Source: CAZKUR01 sp964556005
GTDB lineage: Bacteria; Bacteroidota; Ignavibacteria; Ignavibacteriales; Ignavibacteriaceae
DNA length: 64,000 nt
Direction of reading: 5' to 3'
Assembly (NCBI GenBank): GCA_964556005.1
Contig: CAZKUR010000012.1
Span: forward strand, 7,458-71,457
The notes beneath the pieces are model-generated. The model was not told the DNA's origin and did no database searches. It saw nothing but the letters and a program-made list of their open reading frames with translations. This document shows, piece after piece, positions 51,005 through 59,649 of the stretch. Numbering within the stretch: position 1 is the stretch's first letter; each line of letters starts with the position of its first letter. A program made the translations under genes and the position numbers.

Positions 51005-51590
51005 TATTAATGAGTTTTATCAATAATTTCCTGTTTATATAAAGATATGATATTCCCGAATGTACTGTAATTAAAGTTATTATCAGCATACCGAAATAAA
51101 CTGCATGATTGTTCAGCAGTACAGAATGCAACCCGTTATTATTCTTAAATAGGTCGATTGTATTCAGACCAATGTAAACAATTAAAAGATAATATAGAAA
51201 GAACATCTGGATAAAAGTTTTCCATTTGGCATAATAGCTTGTTGTGAAAGAAAATCCTTTTGCATCAGCGTAAGCCCTAAGTATTGTAACAACAAAATCT
51301 CTCAGCAAAATTAATATCACCATCCAGAGAGGAAGTATTTTCAAAAATACAAAAGCTAAAAATGCAGCCGAAGTAAGAATTTTATCGGCTAACGGATCCC
51401 AAAATTTTCCCCAGGTAGTTATATAATTGAATTTTCTTGCAAGCCAGCCGTCATACCAATCGGTTATTGCTGCAATAAAAAAAACAAGCAATGATATTTG
51501 CTGTAAGAGCGGGTTCCCGGTTAAGAATAAAAAGAAAAAAACCGGAGAAAGTACTATTCTTAATATTGTTAGCTGATTGGGTAATACCAT
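50994..51590 (-). CDS. pgsA: CDP-diacylglycerol-glycerol-3-phosphate 3-phosphatidyltransferase
   Basis: A 198-residue CDP-alcohol phosphotransferase. The signature is D-G-x2-A-R-x8-G-x3-D-x3-D in TDWYDGWLARKFN, then TTWGKFWDPLADKIL. The start MVLPNQLTILRIVLSPVFFFLF is typical of PgsA. It makes phosphatidylglycerophosphate, which PgpA then dephosphorylates. It is the first gene of the run pgsA-pgpA-cinA-thpR-recA-recX. Confidence 0.94.
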   Translation of the reverse strand: MVLPNQLTILRIVLSPVFFFLFLTGNPLLQQISLLVFFIAAITDWYDGWLARKFNYITTWGKFWDPLADKILTSAAFLAFVFLKILPLWMVILILLRDFVVTILRAYADAKGFSFTTSYYAKWKTFIQMFFLYYLLIVYIGLNTIDLFKNNNGLHSVLLNNHAVYFGMLIITLITVHSGISYLYINRKLLIKLINNEN

Positions 51591-51680
51591 GCTTAAATTT
51601 AATTTGATTCTCTATCTAAAGATATAAAAGAGGATATAATAATCCTTCCATTTAAGTAAATTAAAATGATATTGCTTGAA

Positions 51681-51735
51681 AAGATGGCATATTTTCGCAT
51701 AGCAATGCAAGTTGGAAAGATAGCATCTCTAAAAA
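51681..51735. repeat. Imperfect hairpin with AGATGnCAT-type arms
   Basis: AAAGATGGCAT and, about 35 bases on, AAAGATAGCATCTCT surround a core with GCATAGCAATGC. The size and arms resemble the hairpins at 33253, 37622 and 52531. It lies after the broken toxin gene and before pgsA, in a 167-base gap that otherwise has nothing. Confidence 0.45.
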
Positions 51736-51757
51736 TTTTATTGCGGACAATAGTAAA

Positions 51758-52088
51758 TTAAAATGGGTTTAAAATATTTAGCTTAGTTTCCTCACTTAAA
51801 ATTTTAATTTCATCGTAATTAGCTTTAATTATTTTCTCAATATATTTTGTTGAACAATTTCCCTTTTTTATCCAAACTATTTTAGGTGAATTTTTCAATA
51901 AAATACTGCGTTCGGCGAAGTCCGCGTCTTTAGTTACAATTATATATTTATTTCTCTTTGCATATTCCCAAATATCAATATCCAAAGCAGAGCTTATCCA
52001 ATATCTCTTACATGTACCGAATCAGGAAACAAATCCCAAAGCTTTTGATCAAATAATGAGAAAGATTTTGATCAAAAAGAAGTTTCAT
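51758..52088 (-). pseudogene. DUF5615 PIN-like toxin gene with two frameshifts
   Basis: The intact frame (TTG 51985 to 51758, 75 codons) carries IDIWEYAKRNKYIIVTKDADF, the end of a DUF5615 PIN-like protein, but lacks its start. The missing start is present in other frames: from ATG 52088 reads MKLLFDQNLSHYLIK, then after a shift at about 52043-52046 LWDLFPDSVHVRDIG, then after a second shift at about 51995-51997 SSALDIDIWEY. Each shift looks like the loss of one A in an A-rich spot. Restored, the protein would be about 110 residues with the usual acidic residues. ATG 52088 overlaps the antitoxin stop as ATGA. It is a decayed toxin or holds two sequencing errors. Confidence 0.85.
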
Positions 52089-52312
52089 GCAGATTTTGAT
52101 GTTAAGTTGCTTTCTCTATCCGCCGCAAAACTAAAGCACGCTAAAATATCATCTGTTGTTAAATCTGGAAAATCATGGAGGATTTCTTCAACAGACATTC
52201 CGGATGCAAGGTAGCTTAAAACATCATAAACCGTAATACGCAATCCCCTGATACATGGTTTACCTGCACGTTTTCCACTCTTAATTGTAATTATATTTTC
52301 ATAATCTATCAT
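52085..52312 (-). CDS. DUF433 antitoxin
   Basis: A 75-residue DUF433 protein. The conserved part GKRAGKPCIRGLRITVYDVLSYLASGMS leads to the helix pair EEILHDFPDLTTDDILACFSFAAD (key residues G-K-P-x-I-x-G-x-R). DUF433 proteins have a helix-turn-helix and are the antitoxins of DUF5615 toxins. The stop overlaps the ATG of the broken toxin gene, the typical order. It seems intact although its partner is not. Confidence 0.92.
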   Translation of the reverse strand: MIDYENIITIKSGKRAGKPCIRGLRITVYDVLSYLASGMSVEEILHDFPDLTTDDILACFSFAADRESNLTSKSA

Positions 52313-52531
52313 TTCTATACCTTTCTCACTATATTAGCTAAAATAATGAAAGTATGTTAAACAAGAAAGCAGGTAAAAATAAAGTCATACTATATTTTTA
52401 ATCAAATATTGCTTCAAAATTATAGACAAAATTCTTACAAGAAAATATATATCTATAAGTTTGGAAGGTGCAAATAATAATCTTGATATCCTAAATTTTA
52501 ATATAAGAGTTACACAGATTTAAATGGGATA

Positions 52532-52591
52532 AAAGATTACATCTTTCCTTTCAGTTTTGGATAGGTGAAAAGACTTCATTTTTTAAAATTA
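52532..52591. repeat. Hairpin, copy of the 33253-33302 repeat
   Basis: AAAGATTACATCTTT is followed by TTCAG, GATAGGTGAAAAGA and TTCATTTTT. Aligned with 33252-33302 the order is the same (AAAGATnACATCT, TCAG, GATAGGT, AAAAGA, TCAT, TT). The left arm alone is a small palindrome (AAAGAT-TAC-ATCTTT). It lies after the DUF971 gene on the minus strand and could work as its terminator. The rest of the 285-base gap is AT-rich and empty. Confidence 0.5.
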
Positions 52592-52597
52592 AAACTT

Positions 52598-52891
52598 TTA
52601 ATCTCCAGCTAAATTTTTAAGAAAAGTAAATTCATATATTCCCGTATTATGGCCGTCTTTCCAATCAACTGAAATTGCATAATTACCTACGATATTAATA
52701 TTGGCTATTGTAATTTGATTCTCATTAAAAATCGGGATAAACTTTACCGATTGATTTTCCCTCTCTGCCAAACAGGTCGCACAGGGACAAAATTCTCTCA
52801 GCTTTTTTAATTCTATTTCCGATTCCGATTCATCATCCCATTTGATGAATAAGGATTTATTCTCCCTGATTTTAATTTTGAGAGGAGACAT
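52598..52891 (-). CDS. DUF971 family protein
   Basis: A 97-residue protein with the DUF971 fold, also found at the N-terminus of gamma-butyrobetaine hydroxylase. SLFIKWDDESESEIELKKLREFCPCATCLAE carries the conserved C-P-C-x-x-C, probably a zinc site. VGNYAISVDWKDGHNTGIYEFTFL is the second family motif (key residues Y, W, D, G-H, G, Y). Such proteins are often encoded near Fe-S or coenzyme genes, function unknown. Its ATG overlaps the purC stop (TAATG). Confidence 0.9.
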   Translation of the reverse strand: MSPLKIKIRENKSLFIKWDDESESEIELKKLREFCPCATCLAERENQSVKFIPIFNENQITIANINIVGNYAISVDWKDGHNTGIYEFTFLKNLAGD

Positions 52892-53787
52892 TAAGCCAGT
52901 TGCATACCGGTTAACTTATGCAGGACTTCAAGATATTTTTCACTCGTCTTATTAATTATATTCTCAGGTAATTCCGGCGGAGGCGGCTGCTTATTAAATT
53001 TTATCGATAATAAATAATCACGTACATATTGTTTATCATAGCTTTCCTGTGATCTACCTTTTTCATATTTATCCTCCGGCCAGAATCTCGAAGAATCGGG
53101 AGTTAACAATTCATCAAGCAGTATAAAATCATCATTATAAAAACCAAATTCCATTTTTGTATCTGCAATGATGATTCCTTTTTTTAAAGCAAACTCCGTA
53201 GCCTTTTTAAATATCTTTAGAGTTGTATCACTGATTTTATTTAGTGTTTCTTTATCGGTAATTTTTTCAGCGTCTTTTACGGAAATGTTTTCATCATGCA
53301 GACCGATTTCCGCCTTGGTCGAAGGTGTAAATATCGGTTCTTTCAGCTTCTCGGATTCCTGTAATCCCTCAGGAAGTTTTATTCCTGAAATCATTCCGTT
53401 TTTTGTATAATCGTTCCAGCCGGAACCGGAAATATATCCCCTTACAATAGCTTCAATCGGAATTACTTCCGCCTTTTTTACAAGCATCGACCTGTCTTTT
53501 AACTGTTCCGAATACTGTTTGCAGACAGCCGGAAATTTATTTACATCCGTTGTAACTAAATGATTACTTATAATATCAGACGAAAAGTTGAACCAGAATT
53601 CAGATATTTTATTTAATACTTTCCCTTTATATGGAATTCCCTGGGCCATGATTACATCGAATGCAGAAAGACGGTCGGTTGAGATGATTAAATAATACTC
53701 GCCAACGTCGTAAATATCCCTGACCTTTCCTTTTTTAACTAATTTAAGCTCAGGGAAATTAGTTTGTAAAATAACTTGTTCGGCCAT
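52891..53787 (-). CDS. purC: Phosphoribosylaminoimidazole-succinocarboxamide synthase (SAICAR synthetase)
   Basis: A 298-residue PurC of the longer, yeast-like type. KKGKVRDIYDVGEYYLIISTDRLSAFDVIM is the ATP-binding start (key residues G-K-V-R-D-I-Y). VEAIVRGYISGSGWNDY-like (here IPIEAIVRGYISGSGW), FTPSTKAEIG and DTKMEFGFYNDDFILLDELLTPDSSRFW follow. All the usual active-site blocks are present, in contrast with the paralogue at 12928. AAGGAAGGAAAT lies before the ATG. Other purine genes are not adjacent. Confidence 0.96.
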   Translation of the reverse strand: MAEQVILQTNFPELKLVKKGKVRDIYDVGEYYLIISTDRLSAFDVIMAQGIPYKGKVLNKISEFWFNFSSDIISNHLVTTDVNKFPAVCKQYSEQLKDRSMLVKKAEVIPIEAIVRGYISGSGWNDYTKNGMISGIKLPEGLQESEKLKEPIFTPSTKAEIGLHDENISVKDAEKITDKETLNKISDTTLKIFKKATEFALKKGIIIADTKMEFGFYNDDFILLDELLTPDSSRFWPEDKYEKGRSQESYDKQYVRDYLLSIKFNKQPPPPELPENIINKTSEKYLEVLHKLTGMQLA

Positions 53788-54076
53788 ATTTCCTTCCTTT
53801 ATTAATGTGAAACAAATATAAATACACAGCCTTCTTTATTCAACTTGACTTTTAAATTACAAATCGGCCTCACATCACTATTAATTGACGAATAAAAACA
53901 TTTACTTTTATTGAAAAATTTATTGTGCGATTTCGAACAGAGAAATTCACAAACGAACGACGGGAAATCGATGAGTTTCAAATTAAACAAATAAATAACT
54001 ATTTGATCCCGGCATACTTGTTGGATTGAGATGGCCAAGAGTTTAACAAAAGTTTAATTTCAAAAAGGAACCAAAA

Positions 54077-54463
54077 ATGAAAGAGAGAATAAACAAAACA
54101 GCAGCTTTAATATTAGCCTTGGTTTTCATAGTTGGTTTACAGACAAGTACATTGGCCGATGAAAAATCATCACTGAATAAAAAAGCTTTAATAAATTTAA
54201 TTACGGGTATAAATTCGGAGAATGCGGGAGTAAGAAAAAGCTGTATTTATTTTTCAGGAAAATACAAAGTCGAAGAGGCAGTTCCCTATTTAGAATTCGC
54301 ATATGAAAATAATTCCTCTGAAAGCGAAAGATTATTAATCTTAAGAACACTTTATGAAATCGGCGGACATACAAGCAAAACAGTTTTGGAAAAAATATTG
54401 GTAAAAGAAAATGACGTTAAACTGAAAAATATGTGCGCAGCTATTTGGCCGGCAATAAACTGA
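54077..54463 (+). CDS. Exported HEAT-repeat-like small protein
   Basis: A 128-residue exported protein: signal peptide (ending TSTLADEK) and a helical mature part. NAGVRKSCIYFSGKYKVEEAVPYLEFAYE and ESERLLILRTLYEIGGHTSKTVLEKIL look like two HEAT-type units (key residues R, A/S, L, G, A, V, L). It has AAAGGAACC before the ATG. A bidirectional terminator follows. It may bind another envelope protein; function unknown. Confidence 0.75.
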   Translation: MKERINKTAALILALVFIVGLQTSTLADEKSSLNKKALINLITGINSENAGVRKSCIYFSGKYKVEEAVPYLEFAYENNSSESERLLILRTLYEIGGHTSKTVLEKILVKENDVKLKNMCAAIWPAIN

Positions 54464-54469
54464 AAAAAA

Positions 54470-54497
54470 AGGATACCGCCTGTTTCAGCGGTATCCT
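54470..54497. terminator. Bidirectional terminator
   Basis: AGGATACCGC pairs exactly with GCGGTATCCT around an eight-base loop, with A8 before and TTAAAATAATTT after. It lies between convergent genes (stops at 54463 and 54519). The A-run makes the minus-strand direction the stronger, since it gives a T-run there. Confidence 0.88.
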
Positions 54498-54518
54498 TAA
54501 AATAATTTAACAATTATT

Positions 54519-56396
54519 TTAATTACTTTTTAAAATCTCTTCTATCTGATCCATTACTTTATTCATTCTATCCATCGTAAGCTTAAACGGTTCAGCAGAT
54601 AGAGGATCAATTCCTGCCTCCTTAATCAATTCAATAGGGTATTTCGAACAGCCGCCTTTTAAAAGTTTCATATAATTATCAACCTCAGGCTGTCCTTCTT
54701 TAATAATTTTTTGAGCAATTGCGGTTGCATAAATTAACGAAGTAGAATATTGATAAACATAATAAGAATAGTTTACAAAGTGAGGAATATATTCCCATTC
54801 ATAAGCTGCATAAGGATCGATCACACAGTGACCTTCTGCATCGCCGTAATATTCTTTGACCAATTTCAGATAAAGCTTACTCATATCTTCGCCGGTTATC
54901 GGCTGGCCGCTTTCCGCCATTTTATGAATATCAAGCTCAAACTCGGCAAAAAGTGTCTGCCTGAAAATTGTTGTACGAAGCAGTTCAAGATAACTTCCCA
55001 GCAGGTATAATTTTTCTTCTTTGCTTGTTGCTGTATTTACCATGAAATTATTCAGCAAACTTTCATTTAATGTAGAAGCAATTTCGGCTACAAAGATAGG
55101 ATACTGGGCATTTTGAAACGTTTGGTTTTTGTTTGAATAATAACTATGCATCATATGACCAAGCTCGTGTGCCAGTGTAGACACTGATTCATAATCGTTG
55201 CCCCAGTTAGTAAGTATATAAGGGTGTACATCATACGATGCGCCGGTTTCATAAGCGCCGGATTGTTTGCCCTCAGTAGGCATAAAGTCAATCCATCTGT
55301 TATCAAATGCTTTTTTCAAAACAGATAGATAATTATCACCCAATGGTTTGAGCGCTTTTAAAATCTCATCCTCACCCTGCTCAATTGTAAATTTCATATC
55401 AACTTTCTTTACAATCGAAGTATACAAATCGTAATAATGCAGCGTATCAACCCCGAGCATTTTCTTTTTTAAATCCAAAAACCTCTGCAAAGTTGGAAGG
55501 CTGTTATGAATCTGAGTAATAAGGTTTTCATAAACCGAAACCGGGATATTGTTTGCATCAAGTGAATATTCGAGTGCGGTTTTATAATTTCTGTCCTTGG
55601 CAAAAGTATAATCGGCTTTTACTTTGCTTGCCAGGTTAGCGCCGATAGTGTTTTGAAATTTTCCGTAACCGTTAAAGAAAGCTGAAAAAATTTCTGCTCT
55701 ATCTTTCTTATTCTTTGCTGTTCTATATTTTACATAAGATGAATTTGTCAGTTTAACATTTTCACCGCCGGATAAAGTAACTTCCGGGCGCGGCATTTCC
55801 GCATTATTAAAAATATTGTAAACATCCGAAGGATCGCTTACAGCAATACCGAAGCTCGCAAGAATTTTCTCTTCTTCTTTCGATAGAGTATGGCTGCGCA
55901 GTCTTTGAATATTATCTACAAACATTTTGAATTCGCCAAGCTTTTTGTTTTCGTCGAAGAATTTTTTCAAAGTCGCCGGATCGATTTGCAGTATTTCAGG
56001 ATTAATAAAAGCTGATTTCTCATTCGCTTGTATTCCGAGATTGTTGGCTTGCTGATATAAAGATTGATTTGCAGAGTTTCCAAGATCTTCATCTTTAAGC
56101 CTTGCAGCATAATCGGAAAGTCTATATAACTCTTTCATCATACCGAAATAAAGGCTGAGGCCGGAATATAATTTATCGGCACTTGTACCGAGCTTGCCTT
56201 TGTAAGCGGTAATTTCATCCAGCATCTTTGAAACATTATTTTTTGCATTCATCCAATCTTGAGTACTTGCGTAAATATCACTCAAGTTCCATTTATATTT
56301 TTCGGGGACGTCCTTCCGCTGAAGGCCCTGCCCAAACATTTGCTGCTGGAAAGCAATCATAAATACGGATATGATAATTAGTTTAAAGTATTTCAT
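54519..56396 (-). CDS. pepF: Oligoendopeptidase F, exported
   Basis: An M3B metallopeptidase of 625 residues with the start at ATG 56396, where AGAGG stands at a good distance and a signal peptide follows (MKYFKLIIISVFMIAFQQQMFGQ). The open frame to 56489 adds 31 residues without sense. RKDVPEKYKWNLSDIYAS is the typical opening of the mature enzyme. The zinc site is LAHELGHMMHSYYS (H, E, H) and the second Glu is in FVAEIASTLNE. Usually PepF is in the cytoplasm; here it should be in the periplasm or anchored outside. It cleaves peptides of about 7-17 residues. Confidence 0.93.
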   Translation of the reverse strand: MKYFKLIIISVFMIAFQQQMFGQGLQRKDVPEKYKWNLSDIYASTQDWMNAKNNVSKMLDEITAYKGKLGTSADKLYSGLSLYFGMMKELYRLSDYAARLKDEDLGNSANQSLYQQANNLGIQANEKSAFINPEILQIDPATLKKFFDENKKLGEFKMFVDNIQRLRSHTLSKEEEKILASFGIAVSDPSDVYNIFNNAEMPRPEVTLSGGENVKLTNSSYVKYRTAKNKKDRAEIFSAFFNGYGKFQNTIGANLASKVKADYTFAKDRNYKTALEYSLDANNIPVSVYENLITQIHNSLPTLQRFLDLKKKMLGVDTLHYYDLYTSIVKKVDMKFTIEQGEDEILKALKPLGDNYLSVLKKAFDNRWIDFMPTEGKQSGAYETGASYDVHPYILTNWGNDYESVSTLAHELGHMMHSYYSNKNQTFQNAQYPIFVAEIASTLNESLLNNFMVNTATSKEEKLYLLGSYLELLRTTIFRQTLFAEFELDIHKMAESGQPITGEDMSKLYLKLVKEYYGDAEGHCVIDPYAAYEWEYIPHFVNYSYYVYQYSTSLIYATAIAQKIIKEGQPEVDNYMKLLKGGCSKYPIELIKEAGIDPLSAEPFKLTMDRMNKVMDQIEEILKSN

Positions 56397-56691
56397 AAGG
56401 AACCTCTTTGTTTTTACATAATAGATTTTTATATATACGGTCGATTTATCGGTAAGAGTATTTTTCTCGAATTTATTTTGAACTGGCATACGATAAATTC
56501 TTTAATTCTAAATTTCCCTTTTTTCGTCAAAACAAAATTAACTAAAATAGTGATCATAAACACTTAAATGACTTATAAAGGTATAGTATTTCGTAAATAC
56601 AAAAAAATAAAGTAATAAGGTTAATTTTTATTTGTTTGTGTCAGCTACTAAGGTTCCATCAAATTAATAAAGTTCCATGTACAAATAGAAT

Positions 56692-59445
56692 TTACCCAGT
56701 ATTTTTAATTCCTGCAGCAACTCCGTTTACGCTTGTTCTGAGTACATCAAGCAGTTCCTCATTTTTCTTTTTCCCGGGTGCGGATTTTCTGTATTGCTTA
56801 ATCAAATTAATTTGAATAAAGTTTATCGGATCGATATAAGGATTTCTCAAGCTTAAAGTCTTCTGCAAAAGTTCATTGTGGTCGAGTAATTTTTTTTCTC
56901 CTGTTATCATCAGTACGGATTCAACCGATCTTTCATATTCATCTTTGATTAATTGAAATATTTTTTTTGCATAACTGTTTTTGTTCAACGAAAGATATTC
57001 TTCACCAATCATCATATCGGTTTTAAATAGAACCATTTCAATATTTTGTACGAGTGAATTGAAGAAAGTCCAGTTCAAGTACATATCCTTCAAATCATCC
57101 AAAGAAATAATTTTTTGAGTCAAAGCTGTCTGCATAGCAAAACCGAATCCATACCAACCGGAAATTGTTTGTCTGTTTTGAGTCCATGCAAAAACCCAAG
57201 GAATTGCACGCAATGCGGAAATATCTTTTGACTTTTTGCGTGAAGAGGGACGTGAACCGATTTCAATCTTCTCTATTAAATCGATTGGTGTTACCGTTCT
57301 GAAATAATGGTAAAAATTTTTCTGCTGAACAAGCTCCCTATAATGCATATAAGAAATGCCGGAGATTTTTTCAAATTTGTTTATAAATAAATTTAGTTCG
57401 GGATGTTTTATTTTATTAAGCGAACGCATCGATTTAATAAGAACTGCCGAGGTAATAATTTCAAGACTCTTCCTTGCAACATCCGGGATGAGATATTTGG
57501 ATGAAATCATTTCTCCCTGTTCGGTAATTTTAATTTTACCTTGTATAGTTCCGGGAGGCTGAGCGAGGATTGATTGGTTCACAGGACCACCTCCTCTTGA
57601 TATGCTTCCTCCTCTACCATGAAACAGCACAAGGTTTAGTTTCTTTGTATCGGTAATTTTTTTCAACTCGATTTGTGCTTTGTAAAGTTCGAAATTGGAA
57701 GCCACAATTCCGCCGTCTTTATTGCTGTCCGAATATCCGAGCATTATCTTTTGCGTTTTATTCCGAAGTTCAAGATGCTCCTTATATGCACTGTTTTCAA
57801 AAAGTTTTTCCATGACGGAAATACAATTCCTAAGGTCTTTAATTGTCTCGAAAAGAGGAAGAATATCCATTCCCGATGATAAGATACCGCTTGCATCAAC
57901 CTTTACAAGTCCTGCTTCTTTGCTGAGAATTAATGCAGCCAAGACATCTGAAACAAAAGCGCTGTTGCTTATAATATAATCACTAACTGCATCTTCCGAA
58001 ATATTTTCTTTAGCCCAGCTTATTAAACCAATCTCGTTTAAGATTTTTCTACTTTGAAATGAAAGCTTTGTAAAGTTATTTGTCAACGGCCGGGGATTTA
58101 ATATCTGTTCGGTGAGAATTATTATTTTTTCATCTTCGCTTAAATTTGAAAAGTTATTTTCTATATTATTTAATTTAAATATCTCTGCAATTGTTTTTCG
58201 AAGCATATTTGAATTTTGACGAATGTCCATTTTGACAAAGTGAAAACCAAAGGTTTTAACTTTTAGGATAAAGGGCCGGACTAAATTTTTTACGATCAGT
58301 TCGCCTTCATTCTTTTCAAGACTATCGGCAATGATTTGCAAATCATTTATAAATTCATCGGAAGATGAGTAACGGCTATTATTGTTTTTATCAAAAACTC
58401 CTTTCAGCCGTTTATGAATTAGGAACAACTTCGTTCTGTAAATCTCATTTGGTTCTCTAAACTTATTATCGGTTAAAGCTGTGTTGAGTTCTTTTGTTTC
58501 TTTTCCAACCGAATCCAACAATTTTTTACTTACCTTTTTTACTTTAACGGAAATACTTAATTCATCGTAAATTTTATTTAGTTCATCAGAATAAAGATTG
58601 ATTATTGCTTCTTGATTGTTTCGAAAAGCATACCTTGTAATATCCTCAGTAACAAACGGATGTCCGTCACGGTCGCCGCCAATCCATGAACCGAATTTAA
58701 TAATAGGAGGGATGTCTTTTATTTCGAAAAGATTTTCTCTAAATGATCTTAACAGCCGTGAATAAAAATCACTTAAATTTTTGTAAATGCCTTCTCTAAA
58801 AAAGAATAAACCCCGAATAATTTCATCGTGAATTGTAATTTTACTGAACCGGATTTCCGTCGACTGCCAAAGAAGTGTTACCTCTGTTTTTATTTTTTCC
58901 CTTATCTGGCTGAGTTCAATCTCAGTACAAAAAGTCAGATGTTTTTTGAGCAGTAAATTACTGATCCTTAATATTTTTTTGAGTATAGTTTGCCTGGTAG
59001 CTTCGGTTGGATGAGCGGTGAAAACCGGGATAATTTCTATTGTACCAAGTATTTTTATAATTTTTGATTCTGAAAGATTTAATTCTCTAATTTGTAAAAA
59101 AGCCTCGTTAAAAAAATCCCCGTTTTTATCTTCGCTTCTTCTTTCCCTCATTTTATCGATGATTATTTTATTTACTTCATCTGCAGCATTGACAAGCATA
59201 AAATAAATTGAAAAAGCCCTAATTACATTTCGTGATTCCTTAAGGCTCAGCTTTTGAACAATTGAGCGAATTTTATTTAAGGTTTTTTTATCGTAATTGT
59301 TTCTCAAACTGCGAGTTAATGCTCTAAGACTTTCAACTTGCGCAAAGAGTTTTCTGCCTTCCTGTTCTATGAGAACCTCGCCAAGAATAAAACCGAGATT
59401 CTTGATTTCTTTTCTCAATCGTTCGTTTGAATTAGAGTTTTCCAT
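56692..59445 (-). CDS. ppc: Phosphoenolpyruvate carboxylase
   Basis: A 917-residue enzyme that adds bicarbonate to PEP to give oxaloacetate. The catalytic histidine is in VFTAHPTEATRQT (near residue 139). KFGSWIGGDRDGHPFVT holds conserved Arg/Asp, MLGYSDSNKDGG the lysine site, and FHGRGGSISRGGGP the glycine-rich loop. The C-terminus ends in the required AxxNTG motif (VAAGIKNTG). It refills the citric acid cycle. The gene is alone between two gaps of 204 and 295 bases that show no feature. Confidence 0.97.
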   Translation of the reverse strand: MENSNSNERLRKEIKNLGFILGEVLIEQEGRKLFAQVESLRALTRSLRNNYDKKTLNKIRSIVQKLSLKESRNVIRAFSIYFMLVNAADEVNKIIIDKMRERRSEDKNGDFFNEAFLQIRELNLSESKIIKILGTIEIIPVFTAHPTEATRQTILKKILRISNLLLKKHLTFCTEIELSQIREKIKTEVTLLWQSTEIRFSKITIHDEIIRGLFFFREGIYKNLSDFYSRLLRSFRENLFEIKDIPPIIKFGSWIGGDRDGHPFVTEDITRYAFRNNQEAIINLYSDELNKIYDELSISVKVKKVSKKLLDSVGKETKELNTALTDNKFREPNEIYRTKLFLIHKRLKGVFDKNNNSRYSSSDEFINDLQIIADSLEKNEGELIVKNLVRPFILKVKTFGFHFVKMDIRQNSNMLRKTIAEIFKLNNIENNFSNLSEDEKIIILTEQILNPRPLTNNFTKLSFQSRKILNEIGLISWAKENISEDAVSDYIISNSAFVSDVLAALILSKEAGLVKVDASGILSSGMDILPLFETIKDLRNCISVMEKLFENSAYKEHLELRNKTQKIMLGYSDSNKDGGIVASNFELYKAQIELKKITDTKKLNLVLFHGRGGSISRGGGPVNQSILAQPPGTIQGKIKITEQGEMISSKYLIPDVARKSLEIITSAVLIKSMRSLNKIKHPELNLFINKFEKISGISYMHYRELVQQKNFYHYFRTVTPIDLIEKIEIGSRPSSRKKSKDISALRAIPWVFAWTQNRQTISGWYGFGFAMQTALTQKIISLDDLKDMYLNWTFFNSLVQNIEMVLFKTDMMIGEEYLSLNKNSYAKKIFQLIKDEYERSVESVLMITGEKKLLDHNELLQKTLSLRNPYIDPINFIQINLIKQYRKSAPGKKKNEELLDVLRTSVNGVAAGIKNTG

Positions 59446-59649
59446 TAGCCGTCAACATTAGGTATGATTTAAGGATGCTTATATATAATGATTTTTTGGT
59501 TGAAATTCATATTTGATTGCTGTTCGTCATAAACAGGCAAAATAACTAATCAGTATCAGAACCTATCTTAAATTTATATTCCTGATTTTTTAATCATTGA
59601 ATAATTCGGAATAGATCCAAAAGAATAAAGTAAACTCTTTTAAAATTAA

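Noticed and set aside
33253..52591. AGATGnCATCT hairpins as a CRISPR array
   Set aside because: The copies are far apart, lie in different gaps and have no regular spacers; no cas gene is in the window.
53802..54038. 78-codon minus-strand frame before purC
   Set aside because: It has scattered cysteines and phenylalanines, no family motif and no ribosome site, and fills a normal intergenic promoter region between divergent genes.
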